Shown here piece after piece: positions 39,153 to 51,000 of a stretch of DNA of 64,000 nt; within the stretch, counting starts at the first letter, position 1, and every line of letters begins with the position of its first letter. The notes below the pieces were generated by a model that ran no database searches, had not been told where the DNA came from, and saw only the letters and a program-made list of their open reading frames with translations. Position numbers and translations under genes: made by a program. The DNA comes from Casuarius casuarius (lineage: Eukaryota; Chordata; Aves; Casuariiformes; Casuariidae), in contig PTFA01000111.1 of NCBI GenBank assembly GCA_003342895.1, positions 1,214,199-1,278,198 of the forward strand, written 5' to 3'.

Positions 39153-39733
39153 TCACAGAGTCACAGAACCATAGAATGGTTGAGGTTGGAAGGGAGCTCT
39201 GGAGACCATCTAGTCCAAACCCCCTGCTCAAGCAGGGTCACCTAGAGCACATTGTCCGGGACCATGTCCAGATGGCTTTTGAATATCTCCAAGGAAGGAG
39301 ACTCCACAAGCTCTCTGGGCAACCTGTGCCAGCGCTCAGTCACCCTCACAGTAAAGAAGTTTCTCCTCCAGTTCAGACGGGGCTTCCTGTGTTTCAGTTT
39401 GTGCCTGTTGCCTCTTGTTCTGTCACTGGGCACCACTAAAAAGAGTCTGGCCCCATCCTCTTTACACCCTCACTTCAGATATTTGTATGCATTGATAAGA
39501 TCCCCCCTCATCCTTCTCTTATCCAGGCTGAACAAGTCCANCTGTCTCAGCCTTTCTTCCTAGGAGAGATGCTCCAGTCCCTTAATCATCTTAGTGGCCC
39601 TCTGCTGGACTCACTCCAGGAACTCCGTATCTCTCCTGTATGGGGGAGCCCGGAACTGGGCATGGTGCTCCAGATGTGGTCTCACCAGGGCTGAGTAGAG
39701 GGGGAGGATCACCTCCCTCCACCTGCTGGCACA
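39153..39733 (-). mobile_element. CR1 LINE, 5'-truncated, relatively young, minus strand
   Basis: On the plus strand it opens with the antisense CR1 3' terminus: TCACAGAACCATAGAATGG with the octamer CATAGAAT at 39,170-39,177, then GTTGAGGTTGGAAGGGAGCTCTGGAGACCATCTAGTCC. The conserved stem of the CR1 3' UTR follows (CCCTGCTCAAGCAGGG, 39,223-39,238). The rest is the C-terminal part of ORF2. It stops within the segment that encodes the SALVRPHLE region, at about 39,733, the usual 5' truncation of target-primed LINE insertions. This is the best preserved CR1 in the window, so it is probably the most recent CR1 insertion here. No clear target-site duplication was seen, which is normal for CR1. Confidence 0.97.
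39242..39733 (-). pseudogene. CR1 ORF2 C-terminal remnant (after the RT domain)
   Basis: Minus-strand reading gives [13 protein letters not shown] sequence near 39,700, a KMIKGLEHLS stretch near 39,575 and KRRMRGDLINAYKYLK near 39,490. It closes with [34 protein letters not shown] and [14 protein letters not shown], ending in a TAG at 39,242-39,244. This is the C-terminal tail of the CR1 endonuclease/reverse transcriptase polyprotein, the region past the polymerase palm. The EN domain and the catalytic palm are absent by 5' truncation. Only a few stops interrupt it (for example after FLE, after HLS and after YLK), plus one N near 39,541. The fragment cannot make a working enzyme. I am sure of the family. 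The exact subfamily needs a library search. Confidence 0.93.
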
Positions 39734-39739
39734 TTCTTG

Positions 39740-42700
39740 GAATACCTTTATATGCAAAGTCACAGAAGATTAGCACTGAAGTTCAAAACTCTCCTGATCC
39801 TTAGGTTCAGATGTACCTTATCTCCTGTCCAAACATAGCCTAGCTATGAAGTTGAACAGGGCACATTCCTCTATTCCTTACATGTTTTTTCTACATACTG
39901 TGAAGTTAAAGATTCAACTATGTACCATCCAGGCCTCAGTGTATTTGGTAAGGTTTTTACCACAGGTTTCAATGGATTCACTGATTTTCTAAATTTTTTT
40001 TTGCAAGTTCTGCTCAGGAAAATATTCAGTTAAAGAAAAAAAAAATCTAGAACTCCCAGTTCTTTGAGCATTTGAAGAAAAAATAGGCTGCATTTTTTTT
40101 TATGGGGTAAACATAGCGTGCACAGTGACAACTGAGAGATGTTAGACTTTGTTAAACCAGAATTTCAAATGGTTTACACTTAGTGGTTGAAACAATAATC
40201 ATTATAAACTTTACCCTGGCCGAAGACTTAGATTAAAATTTTGCTGATAACAGCATAATTGGAGCTACAGCTCTTGAAAATGAAATTATCCCAGCTACTA
40301 CAAAATGTATTCAAAGAAAAGTATATGTATTGATTCAAGCTGTCTGCAAATTTCAACTAGGAGACCAAGGAATTACTACCCAAGCTCCACTGGATCCCCT
40401 GTTTAAGTCTTTGCAATCTTATCAGCCTCATTTTCTAATTGGGCTAAAAGTTAACATCTTGTTAGTTTTTAGTATTACTGGCTAGTGCTGCTCCAGATCT
40501 TCCCATTGTATTCCACTGCCATCCCACCTAGAATTCATGTGAGGGCAGATTGGCCTTGTATGTGTGATATTTGTGGTGCTGCTGCCATGTAGACACAGGA
40601 GATAAAAAAATTCTCTTCATCCCGCAAGCTCTTCCCACTATCTCCAAATTATAATAAGGTGACTAAAAAGACACCAGTACAGATACAGAGAGTAAAGTGA
40701 GCTTGATTGAATTGGGTACTGATTTAACCTATAAAAAAAGCGTGGTGACTTCCCTGGTGAATCCTCTCTTCCTGATGTAGTGGAATATAAGAAGAATGTG
40801 AACTATATATGACAAAAAGAACTCTACATGTGGAATAAATGCATGATGAACAGAACAGATTGGACAGACAATAGCATGTTGCCATAATTTAGGTTTCTAA
40901 TAAGCAGAAAAACATGTAAGGTCATGTAAGGTAGAATTTAAGATTGAACGCGAATACCAGGATGAAATTTATGTATTCACTTTTGTTCCAAAAGCCAACA
41001 TTTGGTTATTCTGTCACTTCTCATTTCAGTTCATATTGTGTTAGTTATGACCTAACAGTCTTGTGTCTGCAACTTCTAGCATATTATCCCTCCACAGTAA
41101 ATATGATACTCTTTTGGATTCTACTAAGTGGTGCAAAAATTTTGCAGATGTTTTAAAAAGCAACCTNGAGAAGCTCCAGTACAGGGGACGACCAGGTAAC
41201 AGTAAAGTCAGTAAAATGGCAGAAAATTCAAAAAATTAAAATGGCTAAAACTGGGCATTGAACTGTTGGCACATTAACCTTGTACTACAGGTTTTAGAAT
41301 AATAAAAACTAGGCATATTTAGGAGAGATCATGTTGGGGCAAGGGGGGGGAACCTGTATAACTCCTCTGAAAGTAGGGATTTTTACTATCATTTTACCAA
41401 TATTCTAATTAAATAAACTACAGGAGTGAGAAATATATTCAGGCTCAGTTTTGGACTGTATTAGAAAACTGGATTGTAGATTTGAACTAGCTTGCATTTT
41501 ATATCTTGATGATTTCACTCATGGGAATGTGTCGTAACTATAAATGATATATTGATCTTTTCATTATAGCACATTTTGTGATATTTTATCATGAAGTTCA
41601 CTTTAAATGTGGATTTTATGTTTGCAGGTTGAAAGCCCAATCAGAATTAAAATGGCATTGAATTGAATGCAGAACAGGATTGAATGCAGCTGTTCTGCTT
41701 GAAAGCTTTTAAAATGGAAATTTATGTATCTAAATAACATCAGGTCTTCTGCAATTATGATGGCTTGCTCAATGGTCAGAAAGGCTAGCAGACTTTTGGA
41801 GGGACAGGCAACTCATTTCAGCTAAAAGTATCCAGATGCTACTGAAGAACATCATCAGTGTTCCTCCAGGAGGAGCCATTTCAGCAGGTGAAAAGTGGAA
41901 TTAAGTTTTATTATTGACTGCTAGAAAATGCTGGATAAAAGTCATCGATGCTACATATAAATGTGTTTTATGAACTCAATGATTATTAACCCTTGAGGCC
42001 ACACCCACAAAATTCTCCCCCCTCAAAAGGTGTCTGACAGTTTTAAACCCAACTCACAGAGTAGGTAATTTAGAGCTTTTGAGAACCATAGTAAAGTGTC
42101 AAATGCACTACTAAAAATCTGGAAACGTCTGGGTTGGCAGAACTCAGATGGGTTGTCAACTGCAGCTGTTTCAGGCTGGATCTGAAAGGCAGCCACAGCT
42201 ACAAACTGCAAAGAGTTTCTAAACCAGGATGCATTCCTATATGCAGAATTTTTTGCTGGAGCTTTTTTTTTGTTTACTGGTTGTATAGGCCCANTAAAGA
42301 TGTGATTGTCTTTGAGAGATAAAATGAATCTATTTATAAATCCAGGTTCATAGTGAGGACAGTGGTAGTCCTCTCAGTTCTAAAAAATGTACCCTTGGAA
42401 GGAATTCAACAGAACCCACAGTTTTATTCCTTGGAGTCTTCAGAGAATGTATATCAGATATGTCCTTGTTCTCCTAAGGCTGAAACCTCTGAGTTTTGTG
42501 GAACAGTTTGTATGGAAAGGAACCAAGCCAGCCTGTTGTGAATGTAAGATGTTTAGAGGTTGAAATATGTCAATACCGTTCTGCTTGTAAATGAAATCAA
42601 TGTCTATCTTTTTCCTTCTTTTAGATTGCTTTAGCAAGGTGTTGATTAAACTATGATGAGGACTGCTGTTGCAATTAACACTAAATGAGATTTGTTAATT

Positions 42701-43865
42701 GGCTTTTTTTGAAGCAAACCAGGGTTTTTCTTCTGCTACCCTCTGTGCTCCTTATGAATTGATATGTGGAGTGAGGATAGTGAAAATTGACTGCAGAGGG
42801 AGTGACACTTCAAAATACAATCTGTTTAATTGCTACAGCTACATCTGAAATTAGAATTTAAATAAACAGAAGTGAAAACATGTTATAAATGGTGCTTAAG
42901 CCTATAGATAGCCAAAATGTCATTAGTGCAATTTATGCTTTTATTGTTTATTAATTAGATTAATTAAATTTGATATATGGCTTAAATAAAAAAAATACAA
43001 GAACAAAAACAAACCCCCAACCCAACAACATAATCGAAAGATATACATTATCTCTGCAGGAGATGAATGCAGAATACATATCTAAAACTTCCCCCATATA
43101 AGAAGGCATATTCTTTTTGTTTTTGAGTTTGGTATTTCAATAGCTTGCTGAAAATGAGAGAATTGCACAAACTGTAGGAGGAAAAAAATCACATCACTTG
43201 TTTTAGNTGGTAGAAAAATAGCCCACTTTCAGGGAGANAAAAAAAAAAAGCTGTTCTCAGCATGCAGTATCTGCAGAACTTTTGGGATGCAGTCTTACGA
43301 AGACTTATATTAAAATTCATATGAATCTGTCTTCTCTTTGAGGAACCGTGGCCTCAAGGGTAAACAAGGTAGAAGACTTTAGTGGTATGAAGCATAATGT
43401 TCTGGCAATTGACCGGCAGAACCAAAAATGTAAACCTGTGTTACGCTTTCAGGCTTTTTATAATTTGCATCAAATATGTATAGTGTTAGAAGGCTGATCG
43501 AAAATATGAACCTCCAAGGAAATATACAAAGGCAAGATCACTGTGGAGAAGCGTGGTTAGGACTTCTTGAAAGAAAAATGATATGCATAGAAGTCTTCCA
43601 AATGTTTGAGCCAGAAGAGGTCACAGAAGAATATAAGGGGGCTGATGCCATATCTTATTNAAGTTATGTCACTTGGCAGCTCTGTTGTCAAGAATGAAGA
43701 TACTTTGGGCCATTTTGGGAATGGAATAAAAAAGGTGAGGGTCTGACTTTGCAATCTAATTATGAAGGTGCTTACCTCATATAATGAAGTTTTGTATTCA
43801 TATTGTATTGCTTTTTCCTGCTGTTTATGTAGTTATGTAGTTTAGTTATCGGTAAAATCATCCTG
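39740..43865. other. AT-rich intergenic or intronic DNA; possible conserved element
   Basis: No gene recognised. The part at 42,620-42,965 is rich in TAAT-core motifs (CAATTAAC, GTTAATTGG, TTTAATTGC, ATTAATTAGATTAATTAAA). This is discussed as a speculative regulatory candidate. Poly-A-rich stretches occur at 40,035-40,050 and 43,238-43,250. Confidence 0.55.
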
Positions 43866-43874
43866 GGAAACAGA

Positions 43875-43960
43875 GCTATGAAGTCAGAACTCTCCACTTT
43901 TGGGTGAAGTTCTAACCACTAGGCCATGCTATCACGTTCTCTCCTGCACTCTCACTTATT
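43875..43960 (-). repeat. tRNA-derived MIR-type SINE relic, minus strand
   Basis: The reverse complement reads GTGATAGCATGGCCTAGTGGTTAGAAC, then GAGAGTTCTGACTTCATAGCTCTGTTTCCCAGG. This is the tRNA-like head of an amniote MIR-type SINE: an A-box region (ATGGCCTAGTGG) followed about 35 bases later by a decayed B-box region (GAGTTCTGACTTC) and the '..AGCTCTG' block. The tail core is not clear. It is not a tRNA gene, because no acceptor or anticodon stem pairs. Confidence 0.65.
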
Positions 43961-44454
43961 GGTATGAATGATATCTCTTTCCATGGAGTAATCCAGCTTC
44001 TGCCTAGCTGGTATCCTGATGTTTGGTGTACAGTCCTGGAAGAGAAATGATTTGGACTTAAATTCCATTAGGGCCAGGAGATGAGTTTTCTTTCTGAGTT
44101 AGTTCTTAAAAGATTTGGATGCATAAAGGTGTCTACCAATGGTGGAAGTCAGTTCATTAAACGTAGACTTCTGCATACACTTGGATATCCAACCTGGATT
44201 TCAGCTGTCTCTGCAGAAAAAATAAGGACTTCTCCTTGAGCAGATGTATGGAATACTTTATGGTACCTCACATGGCACGAGGTGCTTGTGTTTACGCAGC
44301 TGAATCCCTCTCTTAAAGTAGCTACATTTGTAGTATAAAATACACGAGACAGCATGTTGTGAAGTGGCCAGTCAGGTGTCCATGTGTTCAGGATGCTCTG
44401 AATGTTCAGGATGACAAATGAGTTAGGCCTTTAAGGGAGCTCATGTATTTAGGG

Positions 44455-44540
44455 TAAATTTCCAGATTTAGGCACCTACGCTTAGATGTCCAGGAGGCAG
44501 TTGTTTAGGTATGAGCGAAAGGGCTAAATCAGTGTGGGCC
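44455..44540. repeat. Decayed dispersed repeat with TTTAGGCACCTACG motif
   Basis: ATTTAGGCACCTACGCTTAGATGTC at 44,466-44,490 carries, in opposite orientation, the same kind of GACACCTAAAT motif as the fragments at 3.0-4.1 kb and 61.9 kb. It is followed by TTGTTTAGGTATGAGCGAAAGGGCTAAATC. The family is unnamed and the call rests on short motifs. Confidence 0.4.
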
Positions 44541-44544
44541 TAAG

Positions 44545-47500
44545 CAAAAAATTAAGTGGATGGAAGACTGTTCAACTTATCAAATATAGTGGTAGGTTGC
44601 CACAGCTCAGATTAGGACAACTTTTAACTTGACCATAAACAGAATTGAAGGTGACAAGAGAAAGCCACCCCTGATAGGAGGTGGTAGAAGTGTGAACATC
44701 TCCATAACAGACATCTTCTCTAGACAATATGACTGGGATCATAACTCTGGGATTAGGTGATCAAAGTGCTTTTAACAACATTCTCTTTTCACTTAGGCTT
44801 GCATAAAATCACATTAAAGAAAATACAGAATTAAATTTAAACTGCATTTGTTTCTTTAAAAAGAGAAACTTTCTTCACACTTTTCTTGATTTTTTTTTTT
44901 TTTTTAAGAGAGGATCATGTCACAGCCTAATTACTACTATGGCAATGGCAATAAAAAAGAAACATTTTACTGAACAATGGGAGAATCTAAATCTGATTGA
45001 ATGCNTTTAGAGCTTTCACAGCTGTTTAAATATATTTTGAAAACACCTCTCTTCCAGAGTAAATGTGGGAAAGACACTGACTCTGCTGCTTCTGAACTGC
45101 CGAAGTCTGGAATAAACAAGCCAGAAAAACAAGCAAGTGAGCAAGCAAGCAAGCAAACAAATTCAAAGTGAAAACCAAAGCAGAATAGCACCACATAAAA
45201 TTTCACTATTAGACCAATGTCTTCATAGACAAAAGGTAAGTTTCATTAAAGAGGTCACTCTTTTTTGTTTATTCTCTATTTTTCATGCTAGTGATATTTA
45301 TCACATGCTTACCATTTGGAAAGCATCCAACTGCCTGCATTGGACTGGTTTCCAAATAGTTTGAGATACAGAGACAGAGAAAATTTTTCTACACTGTAAA
45401 GAGAATCCCATACCTTCAATAACACATGTGCACTCTGAGAAAAAAAGCATCTGTAGGGATTTTACCTGAAACATCCTTATCCTGAGCTCCTTTAAAAGTT
45501 TCTAAAAACTTGTAAGACAAAGTCACTCCTGAAGGTGTCATCCCACATAATGGAACACACTTCTTTAAACACAAGACCTGTCACCTTAGAATGGTCTAAA
45601 TTGTTGGCTAAAGGCCAATTTTATGTCTTGAATTTGGTTAAGATCCTGGGAAATAACTTCAGAGCTAATACAACAGTTGTAAACTGTGGAACTTGATTAT
45701 GATAAACAATCCAATTCTGTATGGGACACAATGTATCTGAAAAATTCTGAGTAGTTAACTACCATTACAGCAAGATAGTAGTTAAGGTGCTTAATGTCCT
45801 TTCAAAATTTCAGCATCATCAGTTTTTTAACTACCTTGCTAATTAATGCCATAACTATTCAGAGGATTGGATATTTCAACTTTAATGATACTTAATTCCA
45901 GTGATATTACAGGAAATGACCTGTAGGATGCTTTTCACTTTTGGAGGATGAAACTATTTTTTCTTGATGTTAAAGATTCAGTGTTACATCAAATGGCTAA
46001 TTCTTAGGATTTTATTAGAAATATGCAGTCTAATAATAATATAGAGAGGTGGAAATGATAACACATATAAGCTTTGAAATGTAGGTAGTATTAATACTGT
46101 ATTTGTTAGTCTGCACCACTTATCAAATTTGAGATTCACCTTTTTTCCTAAAAGTGTCTAATTTGGAAAAGAAGTCTCCCAAATGACTTCTCCCTCCTCT
46201 TCAGAACCCATATATGTAATGAGATTTCTTCCCTTCTCATAAACTGGAAATCAGAGCGGTGACAGATGTAAAACTAATTTAAGCAGAATCCCATTCTTTC
46301 AGAGTCTTTGACTCTTGCATAAACTTGCTTCCTATGGTTCCCAATTTCATCTTTAACTTCAATCACTATGCTGCTTTTTACATTCTTCTCCCACGATCTT
46401 TGCATGTTCTTCTCTGTTTGTGCATATGGACCTACTACCACTCTCAACTAACTGAACATATAAGATCTCCATATAGATTTTAGGGAGGATTCAGAAGAAA
46501 TGGATAAAGGTTGTGAACACATGATAATTTGGAGTGGAGGATATNATTCCCAGAGATATGTAGGCAAAATAGTAGGGGAGTGATGTTATGGTGTTTTTAT
46601 AGAAGTTTCTGGAGACCATGGTACAGACTTCTGTGCTGAGCTCTGTAAAACCATAACAAGTAGCCACCATCTTTCTGATTCTACAACCTTAATGTGTGGG
46701 ATTCTAGAGTAACAGTCATTTCTATTGTTCACTTCATCATATCCTCTTACTATGAAGGGAACCTAAAATGGTCCTTTAAGATGTGGAAGGCAAGATTTCG
46801 TCAGATGAATCCCACACAACAGTTCCTCTAAATATATTTGGAAGACTAATATGTGCAAAGAGGAGTATGCAGAGCAGAAAACTTAGACACTGTTTAGTTT
46901 TACTAGACGAAGTAATAAAAAAATTCAGAAAAAAAGGAATCACAACCAATCTTTCTGACCAAAATGGCTAGACAGTACAAATTAAGTTGTTTTTAAAGAA
47001 GAAAGNTTTAGGAAAGAAACTAAAAAACTGTAAACATCTGCAATAGATTGTGGATAGGTTTTCTCTCTTAAAGAGAGATAATTGAAATCACGAAGATAAT
47101 TTTAGTACAATTTATATAAAAGCAAATGTATGATCGATATAAAAGCAAAAACAAACAAGAACTGATAATTATTACATATGTTTGATATGCAATATTACAA
47201 ACCTGAAAAAAAGAAAAAAAAATCCAACAAACAGATACAAATGACTGTACAACAACAGAGAAAAACAATCCTGGCTTTACTGAACTGCACTCGATCAGCT
47301 TCTGAAAGAGAATCTACCGTAATTTCTCAACTGTAGCATCAAAAACTGTTAAGGCAATTAAGTAATTCTGTAAATAAAAATTTCTGCAGTTAAAGAATCT
47401 AAAATATATCCTAAAGTTTAGCAAAAGAATAGCTCAAGAAGAAGTGAGGTAACTTACAGCATATTTTCCTGTTTTATGGGTGACTAAAGGAACTGACATT

Positions 47501-47960
47501 TTTTTTATTGTTTTTCAGATAGAAGGAAATAAACAAGAAAGATTTGTCTGCTTACTACTGATCTCGAGAGTTATGGTTTAGCTCACTGAAAACCTTGCAG
47601 GTAACTGAGCTTCATAATTTCCTGTGAAAAAAGGATATAGGATCTGCTCTGGCCAGCAACACTGCTCTCAGATGCAGAGAGTGTGGTCAGGGCCTGGATA
47701 CCCAAAATTTCTCTCCTTCCCCCAACTTGAAAGATTTGATCTGAAGACCTTTATTCAAGAATATTGGCTGAGGAAGAGGATGGAGATCTTACTTTAGTGA
47801 TCTGCACACTCCTGCAGTTTAAGTTTTCTCTGGCTCCAGAGAGAATTCCTGGGTGGGCCTCCTTAGAGGACACCAAGTTAGTCAGGTAAGATAGGTTTCT
47901 GTAACTACTCCATTGCTCCTGCGGAAAAAAAAAAGGAAAAGATGGGAGAGAGGAGTGAGA
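44545..47960. other. AT-rich intergenic or intronic DNA, no gene seen
   Basis: No gene recognised. Contains a T16 run at 44,890-44,905 and the AAGC/AAAC microsatellite at 45,129-45,162. Frames are 62-79 codons and without recognisable features. Confidence 0.6.
45129..45162. repeat. AAGC-type microsatellite
   Basis: Tandem CAAG/CAAA units: ACAAGCAAGTGAGCAAGCAAGCAAGCAAACAAA. About eight imperfect tetramers. Confidence 0.9.
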
Positions 47961-47964
47961 ACAC

Positions 47965-48050
47965 AGCTCTGTGCTGGTGGTTGGAACAGTGGTCTGAAAG
48001 ACATGACGACCATCAGTTCTTGTTTCAACTCCCAGGACTGTTCTATGCTT
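47965..48050 (+). repeat. tRNA-derived MIR-type SINE relic, plus strand
   Basis: GCTGGTGGTTGGAACAGTGGTCTGAAAGACATGACGACCATCAGTTCTTGTTTCAACTCCCAGGACTG matches the pattern of the amniote MIR head: a '..TAGTGGTTAGAACAGTGGTCTGGGAGTCAGGA' like part, then a B-box-like TTTCAACTCCC and CCCAG.ACTG. It is not a tRNA gene, because stems do not pair. The 3' core is not recognisable. Confidence 0.55.
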
Positions 48051-48059
48051 GATGTAATA

Positions 48060-51000
48060 GGTGCATATTATGAAATATAATAAAGCTATTGATAACAAGA
48101 GTAGAAGAATTAGTGTGCAGGCTTGCTGTACATGTTTTTCTATTTTATCATGAAAGTACTAGGTCAGGGACAAAAAAGGACTGTGAAATGGCAACTTATA
48201 AGGAGAACGGGCAACTCTATGCTTTTTTCCCACAACAATATTAATTCGTTGTAAAGCGGGCCAAGAATGTTATTGAGACTCTGATAGCAATAGTGACAGC
48301 TACATAGCAGTGGTCTCAATTCATATTTAAGAATAAATTTTCATGAAAATTGGTATGGAATGGAATAGCCTTAACACTTTCAAAAAATAATTACTTTATA
48401 CTAAAAAATGANTAACAACTTTCAAAGATCAATACTATCATCGCACTGTGTCCCTCTTTTCCCATTCCTATTTTAATACATTTCCAAAACTCTTCAACTG
48501 GCTTTGCCTGGGAGTTAGCAAAGGAAAATACAAGAAGCTAAAATCAGGATAATTTGAATTAGACATCAGCTTTCAGCTTTCAAGCCATTAAAGTAAGGCT
48601 GGAGGGAGAGAAAGCAAAAAAAAAAAAAAGCAATGTAAATTTCAGATTCTATGAGAAACATAGGGAAGTTGAGGAAAATGCAGGGGGTAGATTGAAAGCT
48701 GAATTTCATTTTCCTCACATCTGACACAGAGCGTTATTTGTTCTATACCAAAGCTGGAGAAAATTAAAATACAGAACTTCCAAATGAACAAAAAATAACC
48801 CCTAAAATTCAGATATTCTGAGGGTCTACATATTTATAAGGAAGGTCAACCACTTGCTATAGGCTGTAAAAAATTATATTCATGAAATATAGGCAATATT
48901 GTTTTCATATGTGCTTTATTTAAAAGTCTACGTTATTTCTTTTATCCTCCATATTTCATTAAAGAGGCTATCACATGTGCTGACTATTTATTCTAATTCA
49001 GTGAGAACAGAAGAGATAGCAAGGTGAAAAGTACCAAGTGTACTAGAATAAAATTTTGTTTTTTTAGAGGGGAGGATGGTCCTGTTAGCCACATTAACAG
49101 TTGAGAGCACTGTATGCTACTCTCAGTAATTAGGAAACTAAGCACTCCTCTGACTTAAGTGAAGCTATGCTTTTTATTTATTTTTATTCCTGAAGAGATT
49201 TTGACCTATTATGTTTAGAGGAATTATCCAGGGAGTTTGTGTGTTAGGAATAAAAAAGATCTATAACAATTAAAAGATGAAACAGGAACAGTAGTTCCAT
49301 GGCACAGAACAAAACACCATTCATTAACTTCAGCCATTTTAAATATAGATAAGCAAATTGTTAGGTTATTCTGTATAATTGTTGGACTTGCAGATTTATT
49401 TCCAGATTCTTATTATAGCACAGTCCTTTGCAAGTAGGTTATATTATCAAGACAAAATGACTGAATACTACAGTTTGATCTGAGGCTGAGATTTCCTTGA
49501 ACCCTGAAATAAAGTGTTGTCTTCTGTGACTGATTAAAAAAAGTAGTATTTCTGCTGAAAAATTGGATTTTTTAATATTATGTTAATACACAAAACACCC
49601 GGAGCTTTGTTTTAAATAGATTAGTGGCGTTTCCAATTTGTAGGTATTAGATAATTATTTTACAAATTGTATAAAGTTAAGTTTTAATTTTTAAAACATG
49701 AACTTTTGAAGGAAGAAATGCAGCTACTTCAGTGAGGAAGCAAATAATGGGAATTATCAACACTGGTACTAATCACTATCCCCTTACTCTTTTTCCCTTA
49801 AGATAATTGGACCATCTAAGTCTGATTCCTTCAGGGACTCTCGACTACTAGTGAGTTATACTTGATTTCCGCAGTGCTGTGGAATGAGAACATCATCAAA
49901 TACTCTGTGTACATATTCGAGAGACAATCACAGTGGAATGTATCATTAATCTACTTTTTCAGTGTTCCTTATCAGAATAGTCCCTTATGCTGTCTAGGAA
50001 GATGAGAAACATTTCCACAAGTCGAGACTTATCTGTAATCTGCTCAAATGGGGAAGCTTGTTCTTTCACCAAGGCAGTAAATGGTTACCCTGCAGCACAA
50101 GAGATTCAAACTGAATCCTGTCTAATGAAATGTAGGTATTTTAGCCTCAAACAGTGTTCTCTTCCTTTTTAGAATGAATTCGTTATGTTCTTGTATTCAG
50201 TGAATTATCAAAACAAGTTGCACAATATTATTTTATGTATGTAAAAGGAGTTGCTCTCTGCCTGCTCACATCAGTGCTGCAGTAGATATGTGTCTCTGGT
50301 TTCCTTCGTATTCCCCTCCATGCAGTTCTTCTTTTTTAATGTTCTTTACAGGCCACTAANCTTTCTTTTTAATTGTGTTTTGTATTTCTTCTCTTTCTGT
50401 TTTTTTTCTGCATTTTCTCTACTTTTTGGTATGTCATCACTGAAGAACGTTTGTCCCATTCTTCTCACAAATTATTACCATTTTGTTGATTTTTTGACCA
50501 ATATAGTATTATTTTTATTTTTAGCTCCAGTTTTTATTAATCTTGAGGCTATATATGGTGGGATCCTCCAGGGAGGAAGATTTCAAAGCCTGTTTAAACA
50601 GTATGACTGAGGTAATGAAGTAGAAATCAGCAAACAGGGTATTTGAAGCAATACATGCATATTGATATTAATCATGTGTCACCAGCAAGGGCTATATCAT
50701 AGCAAATTACCATACATCCTAATTGTTTTTTTTGAATTCTCATATCCTAAGCTCAGAAAGAAACTTACAGTTCCATAATAGATTTTTTTTTGTACTTGCA
50801 CCATATTTCTTTTCTCAAAGCCACACACTTTTTTTTTTAATGATGCCTAGGGGATTGTGCAGTCTGAGTAACGAGTACAGAATCTATAATATTGTAACAT
50901 CTCTACCCCCTAACCGCACTCCTTGTAATGCCTTCACAGTCATTCTCCTTTGTCTCAAGATAATAGTAGCTTTCTGTTATGATCAAAATGGGAGGAGGGA

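Noticed and set aside
43890..43950. tRNA gene on the minus strand
   Set aside because: Boxes are decayed and stems do not pair. The text follows the MIR-type SINE pattern instead.
50251..50610. 119-codon hydrophobic frame as a membrane protein
   Set aside because: Rich in Phe, Leu, Ser and Cys because the strand is T-rich. It contains an ambiguous codon and has no periodic transmembrane pattern beyond composition.
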